Below, piece by piece: positions 13,036 through 22,832 of a stretch of DNA of 64,000 nt. The stretch's first letter is position 1. Every line of letters begins with the position of its first letter. The DNA is from Ewingella americana ATCC 33852 (GTDB taxonomy: Bacteria; Pseudomonadota; Gammaproteobacteria; Enterobacterales; Enterobacteriaceae): positions 55,312-119,311 of the forward strand of contig NZ_JMPJ01000067.1 in NCBI RefSeq assembly GCF_000735345.1, written 5' to 3'. Both the position numbers and the translations under genes were made by a program. The notes beneath the pieces are model-generated. The model did not search any database. It saw only the letters and a program-made list of their open reading frames with translations, and was not told the origin of the DNA.

Positions 13036-13063
13036 TTGCGCTTTGGGGTGGAGTCCGTATAAT
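13036..13063 (+). promoter_or_regulatory. rpmH promoter
   Basis: TTGCGC at 13036-13041, 16-nt spacer, and a perfect TATAAT at 13058-13063. The surrounding GATCCTTGCGCTTT and CCGTATAATCCTC read like the main E. coli rpmH promoter. It leaves a long untranslated leader of about 220 nt before rpmH. Confidence 0.8.
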
Positions 13064-13281
13064 CCTCAGCCCTACGTGTGATGCCTGTGTTCCTGATGGT
13101 CATAGCCTGATGGGATTAAGCGGTGACCACGGGCTATATATGGTAAACATCTGCTAATGTAAATTGACTCAGGACTGTACAGTTATTACAATCCCGCTTC
13201 TTTATATGTTGCGATAAAGGCATCGGTTGTTTTTTCACCGACAGCCAACGCGTTTACTGATCAGTAATAATTTAAGTTTAG

Positions 13282-13434
<153 letters not shown>

Positions 13435-13452
13435 TAAAAGCTAACCTATTTA

Positions 13453-13812
13453 GTGGTTAAGCTCGCTTTTCCCAGGGAGTTACGTTTGTTAACTCCCCGT
13501 CATTTCACTTTCGTCTTCCAGCAGCCACAACGGGCTGGCACGCCGCAAATCACTATACTCGGCCGCCTGAACGAGCTGGGGCATCCCCGCATGGGTCTCA
13601 CCGTTGCAAAAAAACACGTCAAACGCGCTCATGAGCGTAACCGGATAAAGCGCCTAACCCGCGAAAGCTTCCGGCTACTTCAGCACAAGCTGCCTTCGAT
13701 GGATTTTGTGGTAGTGGCTAAAAAGGGTGTCGCCGATCTAGATAATCGTGCATTGACGGAAGCGTTGGAGAAATTATGGCGTCGACATTGCCGGCAGGCT
13801 CCCGCATCCTGA
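13453..13812 (+). CDS. rnpA: Ribonuclease P protein component
   Basis: 119-residue basic protein that assists RNase P RNA in processing tRNA 5' ends. Begins [21 protein letters not shown] from a GTG at 13453, like E. coli, and contains the family signature [17 protein letters not shown]. Lies 18 nt after rpmH. Its last 37 nt overlap yidD in another frame. Confidence 0.97.
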   Translation: MVKLAFPRELRLLTPRHFTFVFQQPQRAGTPQITILGRLNELGHPRMGLTVAKKHVKRAHERNRIKRLTRESFRLLQHKLPSMDFVVVAKKGVADLDNRALTEALEKLWRRHCRQAPAS

Positions 13813-14033
13813 TCGGGTTGATACGTGGTTATCAGCTTTTTATCAGTCCCTTGCTTGGGCCACATTGTCGTTTTCGACCAACCTGCTCTCAATACGGTAT
13901 TGAGGCCATTGGTCGTTTTGGCATGTTAAAAGGCAGTTGGTTGACATTGAAACGCGTATTAAAATGCCATCCTTTGAACCCAGGTGGTGATGACCCCGTG
14001 CCGCCGAAAACCGACAATAACAGAGAACTCTAA
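13776..14033 (+). CDS. yidD: Membrane protein insertion efficiency factor YidD
   Basis: 85 residues. Contains the three conserved cysteines of the family in [15 protein letters not shown] and [15 protein letters not shown]. Peripheral inner-membrane protein with an N-terminal amphipathic helix, thought to help YidC-dependent insertion. Starts 37 nt inside rnpA and ends 2 nt before yidC, so all three are likely cotranslated. Confidence 0.95.
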   Translation: MASTLPAGSRILIGLIRGYQLFISPLLGPHCRFRPTCSQYGIEAIGRFGMLKGSWLTLKRVLKCHPLNPGGDDPVPPKTDNNREL

Positions 14034-14035
14034 CG

Positions 14036-15670
14036 ATGGATTCGCAACGCAATCTCTTTCTCATCGCTCTGCTGTTCGTGTCTTTCATGATCTGGCAGGC
14101 CTGGCAGACGGACCACGCTCCGCAGCCAGCCAATCAGACCACGCAACAGACTGCGAATACTGCTAACGGCGATGCTGCTAACCAGGCTGTTCCTGGCAGC
14201 GGACAGGGCAAAATGATCACCGTCAACACTGACGTGCTGTCATTGAGCATCAACACCCGTGGCGGTGACATTGATCAGGCTTTACTGACTGCTTACCCAA
14301 CGTCTCTGGGTTCAAGCGAACCATTCCAGCTTCTGGAAACCACTCCTAATTTCGTCTATCAGGCTCAAAGCGGTCTGACGGGCAAAAACGGCCCAGACAA
14401 CCCGGCTAACGGCGAACGTCCTCTGTATCAAGCAAGTCAGGACAACTTCACCTTAGGCGAAGGTCAGGCTGAACTGCGTATCCCTCTGACTTATACCGCT
14501 CAGAACGGCGCAGTGATCACCAAAACTTTCGTTATCAAGCGCGGTTCTTACGCGGTGAATGTTGAGTACAACATCAACAACACCACGGCTACCCCACTTG
14601 AAATGACGCTGTTTGGCCAGTTGCGCCAAACCACCGAGCTGCCTAAGCACAGAGATACCGGGAGCAATAACTTTGCCCTGCATACTTTCCGTGGCGCAGC
14701 TTACTCGTCTAGCGATGACAAATATCAGAAGTACGCGTTCGATAAGAGCGAAGCGCTGAACGTCACCACTCAGGGCGGTTGGGTTGCCATGTTGCAGCAG
14801 TACTTTGCAACGGCGTGGATCCCATCAGCGAAAGACACCAACAACTTCTACACCACGACCAATAACGGCATTTCCGCTGTTGGCTTCAAAGGTGCACCTT
14901 TTGTTGTTCAAGCTGGCGCGCAGCAACAAGTGGCTTCTACCCTGTGGGTAGGTCCAGAGATTCAGGATCAAATGGCCGCCATCGCGCCGCACCTTGACCT
15001 GACTGTTGACTACGGCTGGTTGTGGTTCATTTCTCAGCCACTGTTCAAACTGTTGAAGTTCATTCACGGTTTCATCGGTAACTGGGGCTTCTCCATCATC
15101 ATCATCACCTTTATTGTTCGCGGTATCATGTATCCACTGACCCGCGCTCAGTACACGTCGATGGCGAAAATGCGTATGCTGCAGCCGAAACTGGCCGCGA
15201 TGCGTGAACGCATTGGTGATGACAAACAGCGCATGAGTCAGGAGATGATGGCGCTGTATAAAGCAGAGAAAGTGAACCCGTTGGGTGGCTGTCTGCCGCT
15301 GGTTATCCAGATGCCAATCTTCCTGGCACTGTATTACATGCTGTCTGGCTCCATTGAATTGCGCCACGCGCCGTTCGCCCTTTGGATCCATGACCTGTCA
15401 GCGCAAGACCCGTACTACATTCTGCCGATCTTGATGGGTATCACGATGTTCTTCATTCAGAAGATGTCGCCGACTACCGTCACAGACCCAATGCAGCAGA
15501 AGATCATGACCTTCATGCCGGTCATCTTCACCGTGTTCTTCCTGTGGTTCCCATCTGGTCTGGTGCTGTACTACATCGTCAGTAACTTGGTTACCATTCT
15601 CCAGCAGCAGCTGATTTATCGCGGGCTGGAAAAACGTGGTCTGCACAGCCGCGACAAGAAAAAATCATAA
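14036..15670 (+). CDS. yidC: Membrane protein insertase YidC
   Basis: 544 residues (E. coli 548). One N-terminal membrane segment ([16 protein letters not shown]), a large periplasmic beta domain from about residue 25 to 335, then five C-terminal membrane segments with the positively charged loop containing [25 protein letters not shown] and the catalytic-groove arginine at [15 protein letters not shown]. Inserts inner-membrane proteins alone or with SecYEG, including ATP synthase subunit c encoded in this window. Start ATG follows GAGAACTCTAACG. Confidence 0.97.
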   Translation: MDSQRNLFLIALLFVSFMIWQAWQTDHAPQPANQTTQQTANTANGDAANQAVPGSGQGKMITVNTDVLSLSINTRGGDIDQALLTAYPTSLGSSEPFQLLETTPNFVYQAQSGLTGKNGPDNPANGERPLYQASQDNFTLGEGQAELRIPLTYTAQNGAVITKTFVIKRGSYAVNVEYNINNTTATPLEMTLFGQLRQTTELPKHRDTGSNNFALHTFRGAAYSSSDDKYQKYAFDKSEALNVTTQGGWVAMLQQYFATAWIPSAKDTNNFYTTTNNGISAVGFKGAPFVVQAGAQQQVASTLWVGPEIQDQMAAIAPHLDLTVDYGWLWFISQPLFKLLKFIHGFIGNWGFSIIIITFIVRGIMYPLTRAQYTSMAKMRMLQPKLAAMRERIGDDKQRMSQEMMALYKAEKVNPLGGCLPLVIQMPIFLALYYMLSGSIELRHAPFALWIHDLSAQDPYYILPILMGITMFFIQKMSPTTVTDPMQQKIMTFMPVIFTVFFLWFPSGLVLYYIVSNLVTILQQQLIYRGLEKRGLHSRDKKKS

Positions 15671-15739
15671 GTCAGTCTCAGGGGCTTCCGGCCCCTGAAA
15701 TGCAAATCTTGTGAAATTCTGAGCTTGTGTAATTAACAG

Positions 15740-15765
15740 AAAAGGCGATCATTTGATCGCCTTTT
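15740..15765. terminator. Terminator-like hairpin between yidC and mnmE
   Basis: AAAAGGCGATCA-tt-TGATCGCCTTTT, 12-bp perfect stem ending in four T. A second GC-rich hairpin (CAGGGGC...GCCCCTG) without a T tract lies at 15676-15696. Sits 27 nt before mnmE, so read-through or a promoter within the hairpin region must serve mnmE. Confidence 0.55.
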
Positions 15766-15792
15766 GTACATTCAAAACAGAGATAATTCGCT

Positions 15793-17157
15793 ATGAGCAC
15801 CTCAGATACCATTGTTGCCCAAGCCACGCCTCCCGGCCGCGGCGGAGTCGGCATTCTGCGCGTTTCCGGCCGCGCGGCGAGCCAGATTGCGCAGGAGATC
15901 TTAGGTAAGCTGCCCAAGCCGCGCTACGCCGACTATCTTCCCTTCCGCGACGTGGACGGCTCGACGCTCGACCAAGGCATCGCGCTGTGGTTCCCCGGCC
16001 CCAACTCCTTCACCGGCGAAGACGTGCTGGAGCTGCAAGGCCACGGTGGCCCGGTGATCCTCGATTTGCTGCTTAAGCGTATTATCTCGCTGGACGGTGT
16101 GCGCATTGCGCGTCCGGGCGAGTTCTCTGAGCGCGCCTTCCTCAATGACAAGCTGGACTTGGCGCAGGCCGAGGCCATTGCTGACCTGATTGACGCCAGC
16201 TCCGAGCAGGCCGCGCGTTCGGCGGTGAACTCCCTTCAGGGCGCATTTTCCAACCGTGTTCATCATTTGGTGGAAGCACTTACTCACCTGCGAATCTTTG
16301 TGGAAGCGGCTATCGACTTCCCGGATGAGGAAATCGACTTCCTGTCTGACGGCAAAATTGAAGCCCAGCTCAATACGGTGATCGGCGACCTTGATGCCGT
16401 GCGTGCCGAAGCGCGTCAGGGCAGCCTGCTGCGTGAAGGGATGAAAGTGGTGATAGCCGGCCGTCCAAACGCTGGAAAATCTAGCTTGCTCAATGCGTTA
16501 GCGGGGCGCGAGGCGGCCATTGTCACCGACATCGCCGGTACCACGCGTGACGTGCTGCGCGAGCACATTCACCTCGACGGCATGCCGTTGCACATCATTG
16601 ACACCGCCGGTCTGCGCGAAGCCAGTGACGAAGTTGAGCGAATTGGTATCGAACGTGCATGGAATGAGATCGAACAGGCCGACTTAGTGCTGTTTATGGT
16701 TGATGGCACCACCACCGACGCTACCGAGCCTGCGCAAATTTGGCCGGAGTTTATGGCCCGTCTGCCAGAGACATTGCCGATTGTGGTGGTGCGCAATAAG
16801 GCCGATATCACAGGTGAAACGCTGGGCATGACCGAAGTGAATGGTCACTCACTTATTCGCCTTTCGGCGCGCACCGGCGACGGCGTAGACCTGCTGCGTG
16901 AGCATCTGAAACAGGTTATGGGCTTCAATCACAATATGGAAGGGGGCTTCCTCGCCCGCCGCCGTCACTTGCAGGCGCTGGAACTGGCGGCTGAACACCT
17001 GATCCGCGGTAAAGACCAGCTTATAGGCGCGCGCGCCGGGGAGTTACTGGCAGAAGAGCTGCGCATGTCGCAGCAGGCGCTGAGTGAAATTACTGGGGAA
17101 TTTACCTCGGATGACCTGCTTGGGCGCATTTTCTCCAGCTTCTGTATCGGAAAATAA
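15793..17157 (+). CDS. mnmE: tRNA-5-carboxymethylaminomethyl-uridine synthesis GTPase MnmE
   Basis: 454 residues, the E. coli length. N-terminal folate-binding domain ([22 protein letters not shown]), central helical domain and G domain with G1 [15 protein letters not shown]3 DTAGLRE, G4 RNKAD and the C-terminal FCIGK whose cysteine is essential. With MnmG, also encoded in this window, it modifies the wobble uridine of several tRNAs. ATG follows the motif AGAGATAATTCGCT. Confidence 0.98.
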   Translation: MSTSDTIVAQATPPGRGGVGILRVSGRAASQIAQEILGKLPKPRYADYLPFRDVDGSTLDQGIALWFPGPNSFTGEDVLELQGHGGPVILDLLLKRIISLDGVRIARPGEFSERAFLNDKLDLAQAEAIADLIDASSEQAARSAVNSLQGAFSNRVHHLVEALTHLRIFVEAAIDFPDEEIDFLSDGKIEAQLNTVIGDLDAVRAEARQGSLLREGMKVVIAGRPNAGKSSLLNALAGREAAIVTDIAGTTRDVLREHIHLDGMPLHIIDTAGLREASDEVERIGIERAWNEIEQADLVLFMVDGTTTDATEPAQIWPEFMARLPETLPIVVVRNKADITGETLGMTEVNGHSLIRLSARTGDGVDLLREHLKQVMGFNHNMEGGFLARRRHLQALELAAEHLIRGKDQLIGARAGELLAEELRMSQQALSEITGEFTSDDLLGRIFSSFCIGK

Positions 17158-17190
17158 GCCAGAAACGCGATAAGTTTGTAAGTGAACACT

Positions 17191-17224
17191 AACCGCATTA
17201 ACTCTTTGTTAATGCGGTTTTTTT
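17191..17224 (+). terminator. Intrinsic terminator of mnmE
   Basis: AACCGCATTAAC-tcttt-GTTAATGCGGTT followed by seven or more T residues. Its T tract overlaps the last codon region of the convergent LysR gene. Confidence 0.9.
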
Positions 17225-18140
17225 ATGCCTGCGCGATGGCCGGTATAGGCAAATTTTCACTCAACCAGAAGTGATCCACCTCGGCCTGTAACCAGTCGCG
17301 GAAGTAACCCACCCGCGGTAAGTCGCGCTTTCCGGAGGGGATCTCCAGCCAGTAGCCGTTGCTGCTCTCAAGGTCGAGTGCCGACACCGGCACCAGCAGC
17401 CCGCTGCGCAGCTCGTTGCGGATCATCATCAGGTCCAACACCGCGTAGCCCGCGCCGGTGACGCAGGCGTTAATCACCTGATCTTCAGTGCTGAACTCCA
17501 GCCCGCAGGAGAGTTTGCTTTCGCACAGCCCCGCCGCCTCCAGCCAGCGTGGCCAGTTGTCCAGCCGGGTTTCGCCATTAAGAATATGCAGCTGCGGTTG
17601 GGCGTCGATTGGCGGGAAATTCCCCCCAATCATCATCAACGGGCTGGCTACCAGCATCAGCCGCTCGTGGCACAACCACTCTCCGCGCCCTTCGCTTTCC
17701 GCCCGGCTGCCAAAACGCACCGCGCAGTCAAAATCACAATATTGTTGCCGTGCTTCGCTGATCAGTGCGATTTGCAGCTGGCTATTGCGCTGGCGCAGGG
17801 CCACCAGCCTCGGGGCCAGCCAGCGCGTGGCGAAGGTAGGCGCGACCTGTAAACGCAAATGCTGTAGCGGGTTACGCAGCTGAATGTGGCACACCCCTTC
17901 CTCAAGAATATCCAGCGACTGCCGCACAATAGGCAGCAGCAGCATGGCGTCCTGCGTCAAAGCCAATCCACTGTAGCTGCGCACAAACAGCAGCTTGCCG
18001 AGGAAGTCCTCCAGTTGCTTAGTCTGGCGGCTGGCGGCGCTCTGGGTAATGCACAGCGCCTGTGCCGCTTTGCTAAAACTCAGCGTCCGACACGTTTCCT
18101 CAAAGACCCGCAACATACTGAGCGATGGGAGTTTTCTCAC
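17223..18140 (-). CDS. LysR-type regulator (GcvA-like), probable controller of the adjacent Fae-family operon
   Basis: 305 residues. N-terminal winged helix: LSMLRVFEETCRTLSFSKAAQALCITQSAASRQTKQLEDFLG, residues 7-48. The effector domain has the GcvA-branch hallmark CDFDCAVRFGS and ends near RVGYFRDWLQAEVDHF. Divergent from the MFS-fae-AKR-ALDH operon with 242 bp between, the classical arrangement for a LysR activator and its target. The effector is unknown; by context it would be the operon's substrate or an intermediate. I do not recognise an orthologue with a known role. Confidence 0.85.
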   Translation of the reverse strand: MRKLPSLSMLRVFEETCRTLSFSKAAQALCITQSAASRQTKQLEDFLGKLLFVRSYSGLALTQDAMLLLPIVRQSLDILEEGVCHIQLRNPLQHLRLQVAPTFATRWLAPRLVALRQRNSQLQIALISEARQQYCDFDCAVRFGSRAESEGRGEWLCHERLMLVASPLMMIGGNFPPIDAQPQLHILNGETRLDNWPRWLEAAGLCESKLSCGLEFSTEDQVINACVTGAGYAVLDLMMIRNELRSGLLVPVSALDLESSNGYWLEIPSGKRDLPRVGYFRDWLQAEVDHFWLSENLPIPAIAQA

Positions 18141-18382
18141 AATCCGACTGGCCTCTCACAATGCAACTATGCGTTACCTATATGTTGCTAATTTGGTACA
18201 TAACGCTAGCCCTCGTCGCCTCTATTTCTACAAAACCGGAAGCCGATCACATGCGTTTTTGAGGGAGGGGTATGACTAAAACGCACTCGCTTAAACGGAG
18301 GGTTTACTGCCACATTGTTAACACGTAAGAAACATAAAAATTACAATAACCCTACAACATCCACCTCAGCGGAGGACGTGCA
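18141..18382. promoter_or_regulatory. Divergent LysR/MFS control region
   Basis: Shared 242-bp intergenic region. Two nested inverted repeats stand out: GCGTTA at 18171-18176 with TAACGC at 18201-18206, and GCAAC at 18164-18168 with GTTGC at 18184-18188. They are plausible LysR-binding half sites in the region close to the regulator gene, but no consensus T-N11-A site can be singled out. The MFS start has a strong GGAGG nine bases upstream. Confidence 0.45.
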
Positions 18383-19744
18383 ATGTCCCATCTGACGCAG
18401 CAGTACACTCGAATGGATGACGTGCCGTTAAATCGTTTCCATATCAAAATCGCCGGGCTGACCTTCGGCGCTCACTTCACCGACGGCTATGTGCTCGGGG
18501 TGATTGGCTTCGCTCTGGCGCAAATTAAGCCGCAAATGGGCATTACGCCCTTTTGGGAAGGCATGCTCGGCAGTTCAGCCCTGATCGGCCTGTTCCTCGG
18601 CAGTCTGGTTCTCGGTTGGATCTCCGATTATGTCGGCCGCCAGAAGATCTTCTGCTTCAGCTTCGTGGTGATCACCCTCGCCTCCGCGCTGCAATTCTTC
18701 GCCACCACGCCGGAGCAACTGTTCCTGCTGCGCGTGCTGGTCGGCATCGGCCTTGGCGGTGATTTCTCGGTCGGCCACACCATGCTGGCGGAGTTCTCCC
18801 CGCGCAAACATCGCGGCGTGCTGCTCGGCTCCTTCAGCGTGATCTGGACGTTCGGCTACGTGGCGGCGGGGTTTGCCGGGCATTTCCTCACCATGTTGGG
18901 TCCCGACGCGTGGCGCTGGCTGCTCTCCTCTTCGGCCCTGCCCGCCTTCATCATTCTGCTGATGCGTATCGGCACGCCGGAGTCCCCGCGCTGGCTGATG
19001 GGCAAGGGGCGGCGTGACCAAGCGATGGCCATCGTGCATAAATATTTTGGCCCCAACGTGCTGCTGGTCGACGAAGCGCCAGTGGCTTCTCGCCAACGCT
19101 TCCTGTCACTCTTCGGCCCGAAATATCGCCGCCGCACCGCCTTCAACAGTCTGTTCTTCGTCTGTCTGGTGATCCCGTACTTTGCTATCTACACCTTCTT
19201 GCCGTCGATTTTGCAGGTGATGGGGCTGGACACCAACTTCACCACCGACCTGCTGCTCAATGGCCTGCTGATTGTCGGCGCGCTGCTGGGGATAGCCCTC
19301 ACCGTGGTCTGCTCGCGCCGGGGTTTCCTGATTGGCTCCTTTATCTTCCTCGCCGCCTGTCTGGTGATGCTCAGCATCATTCCGGTTCATCAATCCGGCT
19401 GGCTGATCCTGTTCTTTGCCGCCTTCACCTTGGTGATGTCGGCGGTCAGTAATCTGGTCGGAGTCTTCCCGGCAGAAAGCTTCCCGACCGAAGTGCGCTC
19501 AATGGGTGTCGGCTTCGCCACCTCGATGAGCCGTCTCGGCTCGGCTATCGGCACCGGCCTGCTGCCACTGGCCATCATGCATTACGGCATGCCTGCCACC
19601 ACCGGACTGCTTGCGGTGGTGCTGATCATCGGCGCCATTGTCTCTATCGCCTGGGCGCCGGAAACCAAAGGGTTAAGTCTGGTAGACGCCGCCCAAGACT
19701 CGGCTCGACGCGCTGCACACCCCGCGCCAGCCCCCGCTAAATAA
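18383..19744 (+). CDS. MFS transporter, sugar-porter/YaaU-like
   Basis: 453 residues, 12 predicted membrane segments. Motifs include DGYVLGVIGFAL in helix 1, GWISDYVGRQKIF (MFS motif A), RVLVGIGLGGDF, the PESPRWLMGKGR segment after helix 6 and APETKGLSL after helix 12, all typical of the sugar-porter branch and reading like E. coli YaaU, whose substrate is unknown. First gene of a four-gene operon; the next gene begins 26 nt downstream. Probably imports the compound handled by the Fae-family protein, aldo-keto reductase and aldehyde dehydrogenase. Ends in an Ala/Pro-rich cytoplasmic tail. Confidence 0.85.
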   Translation: MSHLTQQYTRMDDVPLNRFHIKIAGLTFGAHFTDGYVLGVIGFALAQIKPQMGITPFWEGMLGSSALIGLFLGSLVLGWISDYVGRQKIFCFSFVVITLASALQFFATTPEQLFLLRVLVGIGLGGDFSVGHTMLAEFSPRKHRGVLLGSFSVIWTFGYVAAGFAGHFLTMLGPDAWRWLLSSSALPAFIILLMRIGTPESPRWLMGKGRRDQAMAIVHKYFGPNVLLVDEAPVASRQRFLSLFGPKYRRRTAFNSLFFVCLVIPYFAIYTFLPSILQVMGLDTNFTTDLLLNGLLIVGALLGIALTVVCSRRGFLIGSFIFLAACLVMLSIIPVHQSGWLILFFAAFTLVMSAVSNLVGVFPAESFPTEVRSMGVGFATSMSRLGSAIGTGLLPLAIMHYGMPATTGLLAVVLIIGAIVSIAWAPETKGLSLVDAAQDSARRAAHPAPAPAK

Positions 19745-19770
19745 TGCCAATGCTCAATAGGAGAGATCTC

Positions 19771-20274
19771 GTGGAAATGTATATCGGAGAAGGTTTCGAA
19801 GGTAACGGCGTCAACGCCTCGCACATCAACATCATGATTGGCCCGCGCAATGGCGTGGTCGGTCAGGCTTTTTCGAGCAGCCTCGCATCGCCGAGTCAGG
19901 GCCACTGCCCCTTTATGGTGGTGATTAAGCCCAACGTTCCGGCCAAGCCAATGACGCTGTACGTCAACAAAGCCGAGATTAACGGCGAGCTGCACGGCAA
20001 CGCCACGTGGGGCGCGTCCCAAGCCGCGATCGCCAAAGCCGTGACTGAGGCGCTGCTCGACGGCACTCTGCCGCCCGAGGCAGAAGACAACTGGTGCATC
20101 GTCACCGCCAACTGGGTGAACCCCGGCTGCAATGACATCGACGAGGTTTACCACAACAACTATCGCGCCTGCCGTCAGGCCATTCGCGCCGCGATGGGCA
20201 AATTGCCGCAGCGCAGCCAGCTGGCCGACGCGCTGCCAGAGTTGGGCAACCCGTTCTACACCCCAAAAGCTTGA
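19771..20274 (+). CDS. Formaldehyde-activating-enzyme (Fae) family protein
   Basis: 167 residues, the usual Fae size. Matches to the family: YIGEGFEGNGVNASHINIMIGPRNG at the N terminus with the conserved histidine that acts as catalytic acid/base in methylotroph Fae, then MVVIKPNVPAKPMTLYVNKAEI, the WGASQAAIAKAV helix and the DGTLPPEAEDNWCIVTANWV strand. Classical Fae condenses formaldehyde with tetrahydromethanopterin in the cytosol. That cofactor is not known from Enterobacterales, so the reaction here may differ. GTG at 19771 sits 7 nt after AGGAG; the ATG two codons later is too far from it. Second gene of the operon, 10 nt before the aldo-keto reductase. Family call is confident, reaction is not. 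Confidence 0.8.
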   Translation: MEMYIGEGFEGNGVNASHINIMIGPRNGVVGQAFSSSLASPSQGHCPFMVVIKPNVPAKPMTLYVNKAEINGELHGNATWGASQAAIAKAVTEALLDGTLPPEAEDNWCIVTANWVNPGCNDIDEVYHNNYRACRQAIRAAMGKLPQRSQLADALPELGNPFYTPKA

Positions 20275-20284
20275 GGAGCTGAGC

Positions 20285-21328
20285 ATGGAATACATCAATC
20301 TGGGCCAGAGCGGCCTGAAAGTCTCCCGCCTGTGCCTCGGCACCATGAATATGGGAAGCAAACAGTGGAAGCCGTGGATCTTCGATGAAGCCCAGAGCGA
20401 GCCGCTGATCCGCCACGCGCTGGAGTCCGGTATTAACTTTATCGACCTTGCTGACTTCTACTCCAGCGGCGCGGGTGAAGAGGTGGTGGGCCGAGTTCTC
20501 AGCCGCATCGCCAATCGCGACGAGCTGGTGCTGACCACCAAAGTCGGCTACCCGATTGGGGCCGGGTTTAACAATCAGGGCCACTCGCGTAAACACATTA
20601 TGGAAAGCATCGACGCCAGCCTGAAACGCCTCGGCACCGATTATGTCGACATCTACATGCTGCACTATTTCGACGTCAACACGCCGATTGAAGAGACGTG
20701 GGCGGCAATGAACGACATCGTGCGCAGCGGCAAAGCGCGCTATGTCGGCGTCTCCACCATGTACACTTGGCAGTTGGCGAAAATCCTCTGGTGCTGCGAG
20801 CGCAACGGCTACGCCAAGCCAATCAACATGCAGCTTCAGCTCAACTGCGCCTACCGCGAAGAAGAGCGCGAGATGATCCCCTTCTGCCGCGATCAGGGGC
20901 TGGGCGTGTCAGTCTTCAGCCCGCTGGCGCGCGGCCTGCTGAGCTGCGACTTCAACTCAGTGCGCAACCAGACCGACTTCTTCACCCAAGAAATGTACGC
21001 CGACGGCACCTCGCGCAATGTCGCCCAGTCGGTCAGCCACGTCGCGCAGCTGCGTGAACTGCCTCCGGCGCAAATTGCTCAGGCGTGGGTGCTCAGCCAT
21101 CCGGGCGTGGACTGCATGCTGGTTGGCGCGGATTCGGTGCAGCAAATCGACAGCGCCATCGCCGCGCTCGATACCCCCATCAGCGCCGACGAGCGTTACG
21201 AGCTGGAGCGCAATTACACGCCGTGCGACGTGATCAACGATTACACCGCGGGGAAACGCATCGCGCGCGAAAGCCGGGCGGCAAATGGCTTATTTATGGA
21301 TAACTTAACCACAAGGAATATTGCATGA
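20285..21328 (+). CDS. Aldo-keto reductase
   Basis: 347 residues forming one (beta/alpha)8 barrel with the full catalytic tetrad: D54 and Y59 in NFIDLADFYSSG, K86 in TTKVGYP and H127 in MLHYFD. NADPH-dependent reduction of an aldehyde or ketone, or the reverse oxidation, is expected; it reads like the YajO/Tas-type aryl-alcohol dehydrogenase branch. The frame is open upstream into the fae gene, but the ATG at 20285 follows GAGGAGCTGAGC and starts the usual EYINLGQSGLKVSRLCLGTMN strand. Its stop overlaps the next gene by 4 nt. Confidence 0.88.
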   Translation: MEYINLGQSGLKVSRLCLGTMNMGSKQWKPWIFDEAQSEPLIRHALESGINFIDLADFYSSGAGEEVVGRVLSRIANRDELVLTTKVGYPIGAGFNNQGHSRKHIMESIDASLKRLGTDYVDIYMLHYFDVNTPIEETWAAMNDIVRSGKARYVGVSTMYTWQLAKILWCCERNGYAKPINMQLQLNCAYREEEREMIPFCRDQGLGVSVFSPLARGLLSCDFNSVRNQTDFFTQEMYADGTSRNVAQSVSHVAQLRELPPAQIAQAWVLSHPGVDCMLVGADSVQQIDSAIAALDTPISADERYELERNYTPCDVINDYTAGKRIARESRAANGLFMDNLTTRNIA

Positions 21329-22770
21329 GTGCTTATGACGCCCTGCTGCGCACCGGCTGGTACTACGACGGCCAATGGCGCGAGTCGGCCTCCCGCTACC
21401 CGGTGATCAACCCGGCGACCGAGGCCGTCGTGGCAGAAGTCGCTAACGCTGGCACAGCAGAAACCGAAGCTGCGATTGCCTCTGCCGCCGCCGCGCTGCC
21501 TGCATGGCGAGCGCAGACCGCCAAGGCGCGGGCGCAAATCCTGCAACGCTGGTTTTCGCTGATCATGGCGCATCAGGCCGAGTTGGCGGAGCTGATGGTG
21601 ACCGAGCAGGGCAAAGTGCTGGCCGAGGCCAGTGGCGAAGTCGCCTATGCCGCCAGCTTTATTGAGTGGTTTGCCGAAGAGGCCAAGCGCGCCAACGGCA
21701 AGACCATCCCTTCGCCAAAAGCTGGCAATCAAATTCTCACTTTTAAAGAGCCGGTTGGCGTGGTGGCGGCCATCACCCCGTGGAACTTCCCGCTGGCGAT
21801 GCTCACCCGCAAGCTAGGCCCGGCGCTGGCTGCGGGCTGTACCGCCGTCATCAAACCGGCCAATGAAACGCCGCTCTCGGCCTTCGCGCTGATTGTGTTG
21901 GCGGAGCAGGCTGGCGTGCCACCGGGAGTGATCAATGCCGTCACGGGCGACACTCCCGCCATTGGCAGCGCGCTAATGGCCAGCCCGCTGGTGCGCAAAA
22001 TCTCCTTCACCGGCTCGACGCCAACCGGCAAATTGTTGATGCGTCAGGCCGCCGACACGGTGAAAAAGCTCTCTCTTGAACTGGGTGGCAACGCGCCCTT
22101 TATCGTGTTTGACGATGCCGACCTTGATGCCGCCGTCGCCGGAGCCATGGCGGCAAAATTCCGCAATAGCGGCCAAACCTGCGTCTGCGTGAACCGTTTT
22201 TATGTGCAAGACGGCATTTATGAGCGTTTTGTGGAAAAACTGGCCGAAGCGGCGAGCAGCCTGAAAGTCGCGCCGGGCATGACCGACGGCGCGCAGCAGG
22301 GTCCGCTGATTCACGGCAAAGCCGTCGAGAAGGTGGAAGCGCATGTCAAAGACGCGTTGCAACACGGCGCGCGGCTGATGTGCGGCGGTGAACGCCACGC
22401 GCTGGGTGCCTCTTTCTTCCAACCCACGGTGCTGGCGGATGCCAAAGAAACCATGCTGCTAGCCCGCGAAGAGACCTTCGGCCCGCTAGCCGCCTGCTTC
22501 CGATTCAGCGAGGAGCAAGAAGTGATCGAACGCGCCAACGCCACGCCGTTCGGGCTGGCGGCCTATCTCTACACGCGCGACTTGGCGCGAGCATTCCGCG
22601 TTACGGCGGCCCTTGAGAGCGGCATGGTGGGCATCAACGAAGGGATTATTTCCACCGAAGTCGCGCCCTTCGGCGGCGTAAAAGAGTCAGGACTGGGCCG
22701 CGAAGGCTCGGACTGCGGGCTGGAGGAGTATCTGGAAACCAAATACGTCAATCTGGGCGGACTGCTGTAA
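21325..22770 (+). CDS. NAD(P)-dependent aldehyde dehydrogenase, succinate-semialdehyde dehydrogenase (GabD) type
   Basis: 481 residues, normal family length. Active-site residues are all present: N154 (TPWNFP), K177 (VIKPAN), E252 (LELGGN) and C286 (SGQTCVCVN). Oxidises an aldehyde to the acid. The sequence is of the GabD type, but substrate cannot be fixed from sequence, and its place in an operon with a Fae-family protein argues against assuming GABA catabolism. ATG at 21325 overlaps the preceding stop (ATGA). Followed by a hairpin that closes the operon. Confidence 0.88.
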   Translation: MSAYDALLRTGWYYDGQWRESASRYPVINPATEAVVAEVANAGTAETEAAIASAAAALPAWRAQTAKARAQILQRWFSLIMAHQAELAELMVTEQGKVLAEASGEVAYAASFIEWFAEEAKRANGKTIPSPKAGNQILTFKEPVGVVAAITPWNFPLAMLTRKLGPALAAGCTAVIKPANETPLSAFALIVLAEQAGVPPGVINAVTGDTPAIGSALMASPLVRKISFTGSTPTGKLLMRQAADTVKKLSLELGGNAPFIVFDDADLDAAVAGAMAAKFRNSGQTCVCVNRFYVQDGIYERFVEKLAEAASSLKVAPGMTDGAQQGPLIHGKAVEKVEAHVKDALQHGARLMCGGERHALGASFFQPTVLADAKETMLLAREETFGPLAACFRFSEEQEVIERANATPFGLAAYLYTRDLARAFRVTAALESGMVGINEGIISTEVAPFGGVKESGLGREGSDCGLEEYLETKYVNLGGLL

Positions 22771-22791
22771 CTCACTTCATCTCAATAAAAA

Positions 22792-22828
22792 CAGAAACCC
22801 GCGCTCACTCTGGTGACGCGGGTTTCTG
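22792..22828 (+). terminator. Terminator hairpin of the Fae-family operon
   Basis: CAGAAACCCGCG and CGCGGGTTTCTG form a perfect 12-bp stem around a loop that can pair further (TCACTCTGGTGA). The T tract afterwards is weak, so termination may be partial. Confidence 0.6.
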
Positions 22829-22832
22829 CATT

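Noticed and set aside
19896-20138. Open frame antisense to the Fae-family gene
   Set aside because: Short, no start signal, and the plus-strand protein is a clear family member.
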